Below, one piece after another: positions 1-10,787 of a DNA stretch of 64,000 nt. This DNA comes from Candidatus Thioglobus sp. MED-G25. GTDB lineage: Bacteria > Pseudomonadota > Gammaproteobacteria > Arenicellales > UBA868. Each line of letters begins with the position of its first letter. The first letter of the stretch is position 1. The notes under the pieces are model-generated. The model searched no databases and was not told the DNA's origin. It worked only from the letters and a program-made list of their open reading frames with translations. Made by a program: the position numbers and the translations under genes. Location of the stretch: positions 104,564-168,563 of the forward strand of contig NTKC01000001.1 in the NCBI GenBank assembly GCA_002456995.1, read 5' to 3'.

Positions 1-2
1 GG

Positions 3-539
3 GGAGTTTTTCTTGCCTTCCAGTATCCGGTCGAGATTCCAGGAGTTAGCAATGTTTATTTGTTGAAAGCAGCTGTCAACGAAATTCGAAAACATCGCGG
101 GGAAAGCGAACTCGATGCGGTGAAATTTCTCAAGCTGGTACGCGAAAAACTGAAGCTGGTCGACATGAAGGAAGAATTCTTGCACCGTGCGATTAACGAA
201 GGATTTTCTGGGGGTGAAAAAAAACGCAACGAGATATTCCAGATGGCCATGTTGGAACCGAAACTTGCTATCCTGGACGAAACTGATTCGGGTCTGGATA
301 TCGATGCTCTCAAAGTCGTCGCCCAAGGTGTCAATGAGTTGCGGGACTCGAGCAGATCGATTGTTATGGTCACACACTACCAGCGATTGCTTGATTACAT
401 CGTACCTGACTACGTTCATGTTCTGGCCGGTGGACGAGTGGTCAAGTCGGGTGGTAAAGAGCTGGCTTTAGAGCTTGAAGAGCACGGTTACGGTTGGATC
501 GAAGGCCAAACCGCCGAACTTCTCGAAACCAGGGCCTGA
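3..539 (+). CDS. sufC: SufC, Fe-S assembly ATPase (partial, 5' end outside window)
   Basis: Frame 3 reads [30 protein letters not shown]... then [36 protein letters not shown], typical SufC; the ORF track starts at an internal TTG. Confidence 0.95.
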   Translation, partial: GVFLAFQYPVEIPGVSNVYLLKAAVNEIRKHRGESELDAVKFLKLVREKLKLVDMKEEFLHRAINEGFSGGEKKRNEIFQMAMLEPKLAILDETDSGLDIDALKVVAQGVNELRDSSRSIVMVTHYQRLLDYIVPDYVHVLAGGRVVKSGGKELALELEEHGYGWIEGQTAELLETRA

Positions 540-543
540 ACCA

Positions 544-1884
544 GTGAATATCGCTGCTTCTAACGCCGACGCCGCCGACTATGTTGCGGCACAGCAGATC
601 GCAGCTGGCGCACTGCCGGCTGCTGGTACGCCTTGGTTGGACGCCAGTCGAGACAAGGCCAAGGTGATTCTGGCTGATGTTGGGCTACCCACGACCCGGC
701 TGGAGGACTGGAAATACACCAACACGCGATCGATTACACGAACCAAATTCGATCCGGTCCTGCGTTCGGAAAGCTGGTCTGAGACCGCGGTTATTGAACA
801 ACTGAAAGTGCCCGAACTAAAAAGTCATCGGCTCGTATTTGCCGACGGGATTTTCGTGTCTGAATTGTCAAGTGATGCCGATCTGCCCCGGGGTGTCAGG
901 GTCATGAGTATGGCGCAGTTGTTGCAGTCTGAGCCGGAGTATTTGAAATCCGCATTGGGGTCAGCTTTACCGGAATCACCGCATGGATTTACGGCGATGA
1001 ATTCGTCGTTCATATCGGATGGTGCTTTCGTAGAAATCGGTGCTGAAGTCATGCTCGATAAACCGATCGAACTTCTGTTTGTTTCAGCATGTAGTGGCAA
1101 AGATCGGCTGGGATTGCCCCGAAACCTGGTGCTGTGCCGATCCGGCAGTTCTGCGACCGTTGTCGAGCGTTACCTGTCGGCAACAAAGTCTCGGTCACTG
1201 ACTAACGTTGTCACCGAAGTGGTACTCGATGACAGCGCCAGTTTAAATCATTACCGGGTTGTTGACGAAAGCGCTGACAGTTTTCACGTTGGCGGTCTTT
1301 TTGTCCAACAGGATCAATCGAGTCGGCTTGACGCCTGCTCTGTTGTAGTGGGTGGTGGCCTGGTACGTAACGACGTGCTGGTGAATCTGAATGCGCCCGG
1401 TGCGGCAGTTGATCTAACCGGCCTTTATCTCGGTCGAGGTCGAAGCCACATTGATAACCATACGCATGTGGTTCACCATACACCAGACGGCACCAGTCGG
1501 GAACATTACAAAGGCATTTTGGATGACCGTTCCCGGGCTGTCTTTCACGGTCGAATTACAGTCGAATCAGGAGCCCAGCAGACCGATTCAGAGCAGAGCA
1601 ATCACAATCTGCTGCTATCCAGAGATGCCGAAGTAGACACCAAGCCGCAGCTTGAGATCTATGCAGACGATGTGAAGTGTGCGCATGGGGTCACTGTCGG
1701 TCAGTTGGATGACAAAGCTGTTTTCTATTTGCGTGCGCGCGGGGTCGGTGAGGACGAAGCGCGCAAAATGCTCACACTAGCCTTCGCTGCCGATGTCCTT
1801 GCAAAGATCGAGCAGCCTGCGCTCAAGGGCTACCTTGAACGTTGTGTCAGCGATCTATTGTCGTCCATAACGCACACCAGTTGA
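544..1884 (+). CDS. sufD: SufD, Fe-S cluster assembly protein
   Basis: LEDWKYTNTRSI near the N-terminus and DDVKCAHGVTVGQLDDKAVFYLRARGV at the C-terminus; likely GTG start at 544 rather than 475. Confidence 0.92.
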   Translation: MNIAASNADAADYVAAQQIAAGALPAAGTPWLDASRDKAKVILADVGLPTTRLEDWKYTNTRSITRTKFDPVLRSESWSETAVIEQLKVPELKSHRLVFADGIFVSELSSDADLPRGVRVMSMAQLLQSEPEYLKSALGSALPESPHGFTAMNSSFISDGAFVEIGAEVMLDKPIELLFVSACSGKDRLGLPRNLVLCRSGSSATVVERYLSATKSRSLTNVVTEVVLDDSASLNHYRVVDESADSFHVGGLFVQQDQSSRLDACSVVVGGGLVRNDVLVNLNAPGAAVDLTGLYLGRGRSHIDNHTHVVHHTPDGTSREHYKGILDDRSRAVFHGRITVESGAQQTDSEQSNHNLLLSRDAEVDTKPQLEIYADDVKCAHGVTVGQLDDKAVFYLRARGVGEDEARKMLTLAFAADVLAKIEQPALKGYLERCVSDLLSSITHTS

Positions 1885-3143
1885 TGAACATTCCTCGAGC
1901 CAGTACACAAGGCGCACTCTCCCCACTTGATGTCGAGGCGGTAAGGCGAGACTTCCCGGCATTACACCAGCAGGTCAATGACCGGCCGCTGGTTTATTTG
2001 GACAGCGGTGCGAGTTCGCAGAAGCCCGAACAAGTTATCGAAGCGCTGAACAACTACGAGCGACATGACCACTCGAATGTGCATCGTGGTGTTCACACCC
2101 TTAGTCAGCGCGCAACTGAGGCTTATGAAGCATCGCGTACCAAGGTGCAACAGTTTATCAATGCCAGATCAGTCAAAGAAGTTGTATTTACCCGCGGAAC
2201 GACCGAGGCAATCAACTTGGTCGCCCAGAGTTATGGCCGTGCCAAACTGCAATCTGACGATGAAATACTGATTACAGAGATGGAGCATCACGCCAACATT
2301 GTCCCTTGGCAGTTATTGTGCGAACAGACCGGCGCCAAACTCAAGGTCGTTCCGTTTGACGATACGGGTGTGCTAGAGATGTCGCGGCTTAAGGACCAAC
2401 TCACCGAAAAGACACGTATCGTTGCCGTGACACATGTATCGAACGCATTGGGTACGGTCAACCCGGTCGGGCAAATTATTCAACTGGCGCACGATGCCGG
2501 TGCAGTTGTTCTAGTGGATGGTGCACAGGCGATTCCGCACGGACCGGTCGATGTCACTGCGCTGGAGTGCGACTTCTACGCGTTTTCCGGACACAAAGTT
2601 TATGGCCCCACTGGCATCGGTGTGTTGTACGGTAGAGAATCCCTACTCGAAGACATGCCGCCATGGCAGGGTGGGGGTGACATGATCAAAACAGTCAGTT
2701 TTGATGAAACGACCTACAACGATCTGCCTTACAAATTTGAAGCAGGAACACCGCATATCGCCGGGGCTATTGGTCTGGGTGCTGCCGTGGATTATGTGAC
2801 AGCGCTGGGCTCCGATTGCATTGCCGCGCACGAGCATCAGTTGATCAACTACGCAACTGAACGGGCGAACGCGGAAAAAGACATGCACATTTTTGGCCAA
2901 GCACCAGTCAAGGCAGGTATCCTGTCTTTTGCCCTGGATGGTATACACCCACACGACATCGGAACAATTCTTGATCAAGAAGGAGTTGCGATTCGTACCG
3001 GACATCATTGTGCCATGCCGGTAATGACGCATTACGGGGTTTCAGCCACGGCAAGAGCCAGCTTCGGCCCCTATAACACGATCGATGACATCGATGTGCT
3101 GTTTCGGGCGATGGACAAAGTGCGCGAGATGTTTAGACAATGA
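1884..3143 (+). CDS. sufS: SufS cysteine desulfurase
   Basis: FSGHKVYGPTGIGVLYG PLP-lysine motif and RTGHHCAMPVM active-site Cys; ATGA overlap with sufD. Confidence 0.95.
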   Translation: MNIPRASTQGALSPLDVEAVRRDFPALHQQVNDRPLVYLDSGASSQKPEQVIEALNNYERHDHSNVHRGVHTLSQRATEAYEASRTKVQQFINARSVKEVVFTRGTTEAINLVAQSYGRAKLQSDDEILITEMEHHANIVPWQLLCEQTGAKLKVVPFDDTGVLEMSRLKDQLTEKTRIVAVTHVSNALGTVNPVGQIIQLAHDAGAVVLVDGAQAIPHGPVDVTALECDFYAFSGHKVYGPTGIGVLYGRESLLEDMPPWQGGGDMIKTVSFDETTYNDLPYKFEAGTPHIAGAIGLGAAVDYVTALGSDCIAAHEHQLINYATERANAEKDMHIFGQAPVKAGILSFALDGIHPHDIGTILDQEGVAIRTGHHCAMPVMTHYGVSATARASFGPYNTIDDIDVLFRAMDKVREMFRQ

Positions 3144-3598
3144 CTGAACTACGAGATCTTTATCAGGCCGTAATTCTCGACCACAACAACAATCCACGGA
3201 ATTACGGTAAGTTGACATTGGCCAATCGACATGCCGAAGGGGTGAATCCTCTGTGTGGTGATCAGGTCAATGTGTTCTTTAGACTCGGCGACGACGTCTC
3301 AGTGAAAGAAGTTGGGTTTGAGGGCCGCGGTTGCGCGATCTGTATGGCGTCAGCTTCGATCATGACCGAGACTGTTAAGCATCTGAGCGTCGTGCAGGCC
3401 GATCAGTATGTCACGGCATTCTGCAGCCTGGCAGTCGGTGAGAATTCTGATTTCACGGGGCGGCTTGATCTGTCGACGCTGAATATACTGGCCGGTGTTA
3501 AGGCTTATCCGGCGCGTATCAAATGTGCGACCTTGGCGTGGCACACAGCCCGTTCAGCGTTGTCTAAGGGTGGCGCAAGCGTTACAACCGAAACCTAA
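3140..3598 (+). CDS. sufU: SufU-type Fe-S assembly protein
   Basis: DHNNNPRNYG, NPLCGDQ, GRGCAICMASASIMTE; overlaps the end of sufS. Confidence 0.9.
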   Translation: MTELRDLYQAVILDHNNNPRNYGKLTLANRHAEGVNPLCGDQVNVFFRLGDDVSVKEVGFEGRGCAICMASASIMTETVKHLSVVQADQYVTAFCSLAVGENSDFTGRLDLSTLNILAGVKAYPARIKCATLAWHTARSALSKGGASVTTET

Positions 3599-3613
3599 AG
3601 GTGTAGACAAGTT

Positions 3614-4195
3614 ATGAGTATTAAGAAACACTACGATGCGTTTGTCGGCAAGTTTATAGGTGACGAAAATGAAGACTCGACACTGCCTTATGCACAAGCC
3701 GGTGAATCGGCCAGTGACGCAGAGTTTGCGGTGGATGGATCGTCGTTAGCCCATGACAATGCCGAGATTGAGCCCGTTTCAGAGGGTGTGATTACTCCAG
3801 ACACTGTAATCACCCGCACTGATGCCGACCAGGATCCCGCTGAGACAGAATCCGAACTAGAAACAGGGCCAGAGGTTACAGGTGGTGGCGACCCCGAACT
3901 GCGGAGTCGAGTCATTGCAGCACTTAAGGAAATTTACGACCCCGAGATACCTCTGAATATCTATGATCTAGGCCTTATCTACAGGATAGATATAGACCCG
4001 GACACTAATACCAGCATTGATATGACGTTAACGTCGCCAAACTGTCCAGTCGCTGAGAGTCTTCCGGGTGAAGTTGAAAACGCCGCAAAAACTGTTGAAG
4101 GTATTGGTGATGTTCAACTTGAACTGGTCTGGGATCCGCCCTGGGATATGGACCGTTTGGGTGAGGCGGGTCGGCTGGAACTGGGCCTGTTCTGA
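3614..4195 (+). CDS. sufT: SufT-like DUF59/MIP18 family protein with acidic N-terminal extension
   Basis: ALKEIYDPEIPLNIYDLGLIY and TLTSPNCPVAESLPGEV motifs in suf context. Confidence 0.88.
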   Translation: MSIKKHYDAFVGKFIGDENEDSTLPYAQAGESASDAEFAVDGSSLAHDNAEIEPVSEGVITPDTVITRTDADQDPAETESELETGPEVTGGGDPELRSRVIAALKEIYDPEIPLNIYDLGLIYRIDIDPDTNTSIDMTLTSPNCPVAESLPGEVENAAKTVEGIGDVQLELVWDPPWDMDRLGEAGRLELGLF

Positions 4196-4201
4196 ACGAC
4201 T

Positions 4202-4522
4202 ATGAGCGATTGGTTAAACGTTGCATCCACTGACGAGTTGAAACCTGGTGAAGTTAAGGTTGTCGATATAGACGGCACCGATGTCGCTTTGTTTAATATC
4301 GCTGAGGAGTACTTTGCGGTTGAGGACCTTTGCACCCATGACGGTGCAGAAATCGCTTCCGGTTGTATTCACGGCGATGTCATAGAATGTCCAAGACATG
4401 GTGCTCGATTCAGTATCCGCACCGGCGAAGTTACAGCACCGCCGGCCTATGAACCGCTTCACCTCTTTGCGCTTGAAGTGAGAGCTGAACAGATTTTTGT
4501 GCGAGATGATCGGTGGGACTGA
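4202..4522 (+). CDS. Rieske-type ferredoxin (non-heme oxygenase ferredoxin-like)
   Basis: CTHDGAEI...IECPRHGARFSIRTGEV: two CxH Rieske motifs. Confidence 0.9.
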   Translation: MSDWLNVASTDELKPGEVKVVDIDGTDVALFNIAEEYFAVEDLCTHDGAEIASGCIHGDVIECPRHGARFSIRTGEVTAPPAYEPLHLFALEVRAEQIFVRDDRWD

Positions 4523-4555
4523 GGCAGCAAAGTCCACACAGTATTTGATCCAAAA

Positions 4556-5941
4556 ATGATGAAAAAGCTGTTTATCAAAACATTTGGTTGCCAGATGAAC
4601 GACTATGATTCACGAAGGATCGCGGATCTGCTCGCTCAATCACACGGCATGGAAAAGACCGATGATGCCCAATCGGCGGATGTTCTGTTGCTGAACACCT
4701 GTTCTGTACGAGAGAAAGCGCAAGAGAAAGTATTCTCACAACTGGGCCGCTGGCGTAAATTGAAGGACAGTCGGCCACAATTGGTGATTGGAGTGGGGGG
4801 TTGTGTGGCAAGCCAGGAAGGAGAGGCAATTCTCAGTCGAGCACCTTATGTCGATCTGGTATTTGGACCACAGACCTATCATCGATTGCCATCGATGTAC
4901 GATGCACTGATGTCAGAGCGACAGAGTCGGGTGGACGTCAGTTTTCCGGAGATCGAAAAATTTGACCACCTGCCTCCGCCGCAGAGCGACGGTTGCCGAG
5001 CTTTCGTTTCCGTCATGGAAGGTTGCAGTAAGTATTGCACTTTCTGTGTCGTTCCCTACACCAGAGGAGAAGAATTCAGTCGACCGTTTGACGATGTAAT
5101 CACAGAAATCTATGAACTTGCAGAGCAAGGTGTTAAAGAGGTAACGCTACTCGGACAGAACGTCAACGCTTATGCCGGTGCCCGACACGGTGGCGGCAAG
5201 GTCGGTTTTGCGGAACTAGTCCGTTACACCGCGGCAGTAGAAGGTATTGAGCGGTTGCGGTACACCACCTCTCACCCGATCGATTTTGATCAGGATCTAA
5301 TAGATGTTTATGCCGATGTACCTGAACTGGTCAGCCATCTTCACCTCCCGGTACAGAGTGGCTCCGATAGGATACTCAGACTGATGAAACGCGGTTACAC
5401 CGTGGCAGATTACGAACAGATTATCAGGCAGGTGAAGTTACAACGCCCAGGGTTGTCAGTTTCAACTGACTTTATAGTTGGATTCCCCGGTGAAACTGAT
5501 GACGATTTTGATCAGACCATGGACTTGGTTGACCGTGTGGGATTCGACCAGTCGTACAGCTTTGTTTACAGTGCCAGGCCGGGCACGCCGGCGGCAGTGT
5601 TGACGGACGAATTGTCTGCAGAGGTCAAACAGCAGCGGTTAATCCGCCTGCAGGAACGAATCCGGCAGTTTGCGAGTTCGATCAGTCAGCAGATGATTGG
5701 CACCCTCCAACGGGTTCTGGTCGACGGACTGTCAAGAAAAGATCCCCAACAGTTAAGCGGTCGCACTGACAACAATCGGGTGGTCAATTTTTTGAGTTCT
5801 TCACAGTGTGAGAACCAGTTTGTTAATATCATGATAACTGAAGCGCTGCCGAATTCTCTGCGTGGCCACAGGGCTGAGGACACTTCCCATAATTCTGCTA
5901 TCATGAGAACCGGTCAAACACGGGCAAGCAACGCCGCTTGA
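4556..5941 (+). CDS. miaB: MiaB tRNA-2-methylthio-N6-dimethylallyladenosine synthase
   Basis: [51 protein letters not shown] (radical SAM CxxxCxxC). Confidence 0.96.
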   Translation: MMKKLFIKTFGCQMNDYDSRRIADLLAQSHGMEKTDDAQSADVLLLNTCSVREKAQEKVFSQLGRWRKLKDSRPQLVIGVGGCVASQEGEAILSRAPYVDLVFGPQTYHRLPSMYDALMSERQSRVDVSFPEIEKFDHLPPPQSDGCRAFVSVMEGCSKYCTFCVVPYTRGEEFSRPFDDVITEIYELAEQGVKEVTLLGQNVNAYAGARHGGGKVGFAELVRYTAAVEGIERLRYTTSHPIDFDQDLIDVYADVPELVSHLHLPVQSGSDRILRLMKRGYTVADYEQIIRQVKLQRPGLSVSTDFIVGFPGETDDDFDQTMDLVDRVGFDQSYSFVYSARPGTPAAVLTDELSAEVKQQRLIRLQERIRQFASSISQQMIGTLQRVLVDGLSRKDPQQLSGRTDNNRVVNFLSSSQCENQFVNIMITEALPNSLRGHRAEDTSHNSAIMRTGQTRASNAA

Positions 5942-6912
5942 AGACGATAACAACTCCGGTCACCTTCCACCTCAATCCGGAAAGTAACCAGCGCCTCGCT
6001 GGTCTGTGTGGGGAATACAACATTAACCTCAAACAGGTCGAGGAACGACTCGGTGTGAAGATCTCTAACCGGGGGCACCTGTTCTGTATAGACGGTAGGT
6101 CTGATGCTGTTAAGCAGGCAGGGACCGTGCTCCAAGCACTGTACCGTGATACTGAGACTGATCCAGCATTGACTGCGGAAAAGGTTCACTTGGCAATCTC
6201 ACAGATTCCGTACGATGAAGAAACAGGCGAACCAGAAACCCAAGATGTTGTGATTCGTTTTCGCAAGACCATAATTCAAGGCAGGAATCCAAACCAGCGA
6301 TCCTATCTGCGTAACATCATGGCTCATGATCTCACCTTTGGTATTGGGCCAGCGGGTACCGGCAAGACATACTTAGCCGTCGCCTGCGCTGTGCAGGCCT
6401 TGGCAGATAACGAGGTAGACAGAATTGTTTTGGTGCGACCCGCAATTGAGGCGGGTGAGCGGCTTGGTTTTTTGCCGGGCGATATTGGTCAGAAAGTGGA
6501 TCCATACCTCAGACCTCTTTATGACGCGTTGTACGAAATGTTGGGTTTTGAGCGTGTCGGCAAGCTCATGGTTCGAGGAATTATTGAGTTGGCACCGTTG
6601 GCTTACATGCGTGGCCGTACGCTGAATGAATCGTTCATCATTCTTGACGAGGCTCAGAATACGACGAGCGACCAGATGAAAATGTTTCTTACACGGATTG
6701 GCTTTGGTTCCAAAAGTGTAATCACGGGGGATGTGACACAGGTCGATCTGCCGAAGGGATCTCGCTCAGGGCTTCGTCATGCCAGTGGTGTACTCGCTCA
6801 TGTAGAAGGCATAGCGGTGTCTCAATTCACTTCACGTGATGTAGTCAGGCATCCTCTGGTTCAGAAAATCGTGGAAGCCTATGAAGTCGACGAGGGAGAA
6901 AGACCAAAGTAG
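5938..6912 (+). CDS. PhoH-like ATPase
   Basis: [16 protein letters not shown] Walker [13 protein letters not shown] start. Confidence 0.93.
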   Translation: MKTITTPVTFHLNPESNQRLAGLCGEYNINLKQVEERLGVKISNRGHLFCIDGRSDAVKQAGTVLQALYRDTETDPALTAEKVHLAISQIPYDEETGEPETQDVVIRFRKTIIQGRNPNQRSYLRNIMAHDLTFGIGPAGTGKTYLAVACAVQALADNEVDRIVLVRPAIEAGERLGFLPGDIGQKVDPYLRPLYDALYEMLGFERVGKLMVRGIIELAPLAYMRGRTLNESFIILDEAQNTTSDQMKMFLTRIGFGSKSVITGDVTQVDLPKGSRSGLRHASGVLAHVEGIAVSQFTSRDVVRHPLVQKIVEAYEVDEGERPK

Positions 6913-7370
6913 TGAACACTGCAATCGAAGTCCAGCTGAGTCTTGACGATGAGCTAGTGCCGGATGGATCAAGAATAACAGCCTGGGTTGATTGTGCTCT
7001 GAAGTCTGTACAAAAAAGAGCTGTATCGATCACGGTGCGGGTTGTTACGCAAGATGAAATGCAGAATCTTAACGTCCGGTTCCGGAACCAGAACTCCGCT
7101 ACTAACGTTCTTTCATTTCCCTCGGATAATTTTGGATCGCAGCGCACGGGAGTCAGTGGTGATATCGTGGTTTGTTCGGTAGTTGTTCAAACCGAGGCAC
7201 AAGAACAGAACAAAGCCGCAGATGCACACTGGGCCCATATAATTATTCATGGCGTACTGCATCTGTGTGGGTATGACCATATAACCGATGCCGTGGCTAC
7301 TGATATGGAATCACTCGAAGTGCTAATTCTTCGTCAGTTGGGATTTCCAGATCCCTATCAATTGCGCTAG
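6912..7370 (+). CDS. ybeY: YbeY endoribonuclease
   Basis: ATNVLSFPSD and HGVLHLCGYDH zinc motif; phoH-ybeY-corC-lnt synteny. Confidence 0.95.
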   Translation: MNTAIEVQLSLDDELVPDGSRITAWVDCALKSVQKRAVSITVRVVTQDEMQNLNVRFRNQNSATNVLSFPSDNFGSQRTGVSGDIVVCSVVVQTEAQEQNKAADAHWAHIIIHGVLHLCGYDHITDAVATDMESLEVLILRQLGFPDPYQLR

Positions 7371-7386
7371 GTGATAGGCTCGGCTT

Positions 7387-8226
7387 ATGTCAAATAGACA
7401 ACAATGGTGGCGCCCTGTCATCAGTCGGTTGTGGCTTTTTCTTCGCGGGGTGCCGTTGAGTCGAGAGCAACTGTTTGATGTGTTGCGGCAGGCCCATCAC
7501 AGAGAATTGCTGGATGACGATACCCTACTGATGATGGAACGCGTTGCGGTAGTTTCTGACCTTCAGGTCGATCAGGTCATGGTCGCCAGAGCGCAGATGG
7601 TTACCGTAGATTCCAGCCGGACGATGGATGAACTGCTACCGGTAATTATCGAATCAGCGCATTCGAGATTTCCAGTGACGGGCGGTGATCGCGATACAGT
7701 ACTTGGAATCTTATTGGCCAAGGATCTGTTGCGCCATCTTCGTGAAAATGGTGACCATAACCTGCCCTGGGAAAGTCTGTTGAGACCGGCGGTGTTTATT
7801 CCGGAGAGCAAACGTCTGAACGTGCTCTTGCAGGAGTTCAGGGCCAGTCGCAATCACATGGCTATTGTGGTGGATGAATACGGCGGTGTCGTTGGTCTGG
7901 TAACTATTGAAGATGTACTTGAACAGATCGTCGGTGACATTGAGGATGAGCATGATGTCGATGAAGGAGCCGGTATGGTTCTCCGACGTGGCACTGACTA
8001 TTGTGTGGTAAAGGCAATGATGCCGATCAGTAGCTTTAATCAAATCTTTGATACGGCGCTGAACCCGCTGGAGTTCGACACATTGGGGGGCCTTGTTACG
8101 TCCGAACTCGGCCATCTACCGGCCAGAGGTGAATCAGTAGACCTGCCCGGGATTCATGTCGAAGTACTCAGCGCCGACAGCCGTCTTCCCCGCTTACTGC
8201 GAGTCACTCGCAAGCCTTTGCCTTGA
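7387..8226 (+). CDS. CorC/HlyC family CBS-domain protein
   Basis: [57 protein letters not shown]. Confidence 0.93.
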   Translation: MSNRQQWWRPVISRLWLFLRGVPLSREQLFDVLRQAHHRELLDDDTLLMMERVAVVSDLQVDQVMVARAQMVTVDSSRTMDELLPVIIESAHSRFPVTGGDRDTVLGILLAKDLLRHLRENGDHNLPWESLLRPAVFIPESKRLNVLLQEFRASRNHMAIVVDEYGGVVGLVTIEDVLEQIVGDIEDEHDVDEGAGMVLRRGTDYCVVKAMMPISSFNQIFDTALNPLEFDTLGGLVTSELGHLPARGESVDLPGIHVEVLSADSRLPRLLRVTRKPLP

Positions 8227-8259
8227 CACCGCCGGTGGTCGAAGTGTTCGGCCAGCACA

Positions 8260-9762
8260 TTGAGTTCTAGCGATTTATTGAGGCGGTTCGGCCCAGTTCT
8301 TACTGCCGTCGCAGCCGGCGGTCTATTTCCGTTGGGTTTTGCACCGTTCGAGTATGCACTGGTCGCACCCCTGTCTTTGGCGGTACTGTTTTTGTTGTGG
8401 TTAACAGCCGGTCCCCTGCAGGCAGCTTTGTTGGGGTTCTGGTTTGGTCTAGGTGCCTTTGGTGTGGGCGTATCTTGGGTTTATGTCAGTCTGCACAACT
8501 TTGGCCAGATGCCCGCACCGCTTGCCATCTTGACCGTTGTAATTTTTGTGTTGATGATGTCGGGATATGTAGCGGCTACGGGGTGGTTGCAGTCTTGTTG
8601 TCGTCAGCATCGGTCAGCTGTGAGACTGCTGCTGATCATGCCCGCCTGCTGGATTCTTGGGGAATGGCTACGCGGCTGGCTATTTAGTGGGTTTCCGTGG
8701 CTCTATCTCGGTTATGGGTTGATTGATACACCATTGGCAGCACTGGCGCCAGCTGGCGGTGTGTTGGCAGTCGGTGCCGCCGGCGCTGTCTGTGGTGGCG
8801 CGATCATGATGTTGGTTACAGGGCCGCTACGAGACCGTGTGCTGGCAGTTTGTACCCTGGTTATTGTAGGGGCGGGGGTGTTGGTGCTTGATCGTATTGA
8901 ATTTGTTCAATCTACTGGAAAGCCGCTTCGGATCGCGATCATTCAGCAGAATGTTTCCCTCGAGCGCAAATGGTCTGCAGATAATCTTGAAGCAATCGCT
9001 CAGAGCTATTTGTCGGTTTCCCGTCAAGTAGAGCAGGCGGACCTGATTGTTTGGCCCGAAGCCGCACTGCCGCTTTACCATGACCAAATTCCGCCGGCCT
9101 ATCTCACGCAACTCAGGGCGCTGCCGGCCGACATATTATTGGGTGTTCTGGAACGCAGCCGAAACAACGAGAGAACAGAGTTCTTCAATAGCGCACTGGG
9201 CCTGGGTGTAGTTGATACCATGTACCGCAAACGGCGCTTGGTGCCATTCGGTGAGTTTCTTCCATTCCGCCCACTCTTCAGTTGGGTACTGAACTACCTG
9301 AACATCCCGATGTCTGACTTTGCGGCCTGGCCGACAGCGCAACAGCCAATGCGTCTGGCAGGGCAACCCGTCGGCGTTTCGATCTGCTATGAAAATGAAT
9401 TTGGACATCTCATCAGAAAATCATTGCCAGCATCGACAGTGCTGATTAATCTCAGCGAGGAAGGGTGGTTTGGCAACTCTCTGGCCCCTCATCAGCGACT
9501 GCAGATGGCCCGTATGAGAGCCATGGAAAGCGGTCGAGCCCTGATCAGGGCCAGTAATAACGGACTGTCCGCGCTGATTTCTGCCAAGGGAAAACTACTT
9601 ATTGTCGGACCACAGTTTCAACCCGATACGGTTCGCGGTAGCGTTGTTCCGATGTCCGGTGTCACACCGTTTGTACGCCTGGGTAACCTACCCATATTGC
9701 TGCTGTCAGTAATGGTAATCGCAGGCTCATTCTTGAAGCGATTTAGGTACCGTACTGTCTGA
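8260..9762 (+). CDS. lnt: Apolipoprotein N-acyltransferase
   Basis: Multi-TM N-terminus plus nitrilase domain (LIVWPEAALPLY, KRRLVPFGEFLPFR, VSICYENEFG); TTG start. Confidence 0.93.
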   Translation: MSSSDLLRRFGPVLTAVAAGGLFPLGFAPFEYALVAPLSLAVLFLLWLTAGPLQAALLGFWFGLGAFGVGVSWVYVSLHNFGQMPAPLAILTVVIFVLMMSGYVAATGWLQSCCRQHRSAVRLLLIMPACWILGEWLRGWLFSGFPWLYLGYGLIDTPLAALAPAGGVLAVGAAGAVCGGAIMMLVTGPLRDRVLAVCTLVIVGAGVLVLDRIEFVQSTGKPLRIAIIQQNVSLERKWSADNLEAIAQSYLSVSRQVEQADLIVWPEAALPLYHDQIPPAYLTQLRALPADILLGVLERSRNNERTEFFNSALGLGVVDTMYRKRRLVPFGEFLPFRPLFSWVLNYLNIPMSDFAAWPTAQQPMRLAGQPVGVSICYENEFGHLIRKSLPASTVLINLSEEGWFGNSLAPHQRLQMARMRAMESGRALIRASNNGLSALISAKGKLLIVGPQFQPDTVRGSVVPMSGVTPFVRLGNLPILLLSVMVIAGSFLKRFRYRTV

Positions 9763-9795
9763 TGAGTCCCGAGTAGTCAGTGCTAAACTGCCCCG

Positions 9796-10701
9796 ATGAA
9801 AGCCAATTCTGATAACCGTCTGGTTGTGGCCATCTCTTCACGGGCGTTGTTTGATCTCGAAGAGAGTCATCGTGTCTTCACCGAAGAGGGTGTAGATGCA
9901 TATTGCCGGTACCAGATCAGCCACGAAGACGAGATTCTAAAGCCCGGGGTGGCTTTTTCGTTGACCCGAAAACTGCTGAACCTTAACCGTTTAGTGAAAA
10001 CCAACCGGCGTGTCGAAGTAGTACTGATATCCCGCAACAGTGCTGACACTGGTCTGCGGATATTCAATTCGATCAGCCACTACGGGCTGGGAATTACACG
10101 AGCTGCATTTTCAGGTGGTGCCAGTCCGTTTCCTTACGTCGCACCGTTTAATGCCGACCTGTTTCTCTCTACCGATCCCCAGGATGTACGACACGCGCTC
10201 GACGCTAACATCGCGGCTGCCACTATCGTGCCCTCGCAGATTGTTGATAGCGAGGGTGATCAATTACGGATCGCATTTGACGGCGATTCCGTTCTGTTTG
10301 CTGATGATTCCGAACGGGTCTACCAGGAACAGGGTTTGGTCGCCTTCTCCGAATCCGAACGGGCAGCGGCAGATTCACCCATGGTCGGAGGGCCATTCCG
10401 ACATTTTCTTTCCATTCTTCATCATCTGCAGTCTGACTGGCCAGAAGATTGTTCACCAATCCGTACCGCTTTGTTTACCGCCAGGAGTGCACCCGCACAC
10501 GAACGGGTTATCCGAACACTCAGGGCATGGAACATACGCATTGATGAAGCCGTATTTCTGGGGGGGTTGGATAAAGGCGCGTTTCTGAGGACTTTTGGGG
10601 CGGATATTTTTTTCGATGATCAGACGGAACACTGCGAATCAGCGCGCCAGTTTGTGGCAACTGGCCATGTTCCACATGGTGTGGCAAACGAAGGTGGTTG
10701 A
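9796..10701 (+). CDS. Cytosolic 5'-nucleotidase (NT5C1-like family)
   Basis: LVVAISSRALFDLEESHRVF, ITRAAFSGGASPFPYV, FDGDSVLFADDSERV. Confidence 0.85.
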   Translation: MKANSDNRLVVAISSRALFDLEESHRVFTEEGVDAYCRYQISHEDEILKPGVAFSLTRKLLNLNRLVKTNRRVEVVLISRNSADTGLRIFNSISHYGLGITRAAFSGGASPFPYVAPFNADLFLSTDPQDVRHALDANIAAATIVPSQIVDSEGDQLRIAFDGDSVLFADDSERVYQEQGLVAFSESERAAADSPMVGGPFRHFLSILHHLQSDWPEDCSPIRTALFTARSAPAHERVIRTLRAWNIRIDEAVFLGGLDKGAFLRTFGADIFFDDQTEHCESARQFVATGHVPHGVANEGG

Positions 10702-10787
10702 TGGGGTTTCGCTGTAGCTTGATATAATTCGTCTACCGGCTGTGTGGATGCGGTGCCGGCAGATTAATTTCTCTTGCTTGAATTCAA

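Noticed and set aside
10040-10588. 182-aa plus-strand ORF in alternate frame
   Set aside because: Fully inside the 5'-nucleotidase gene, no domain-like sequence.
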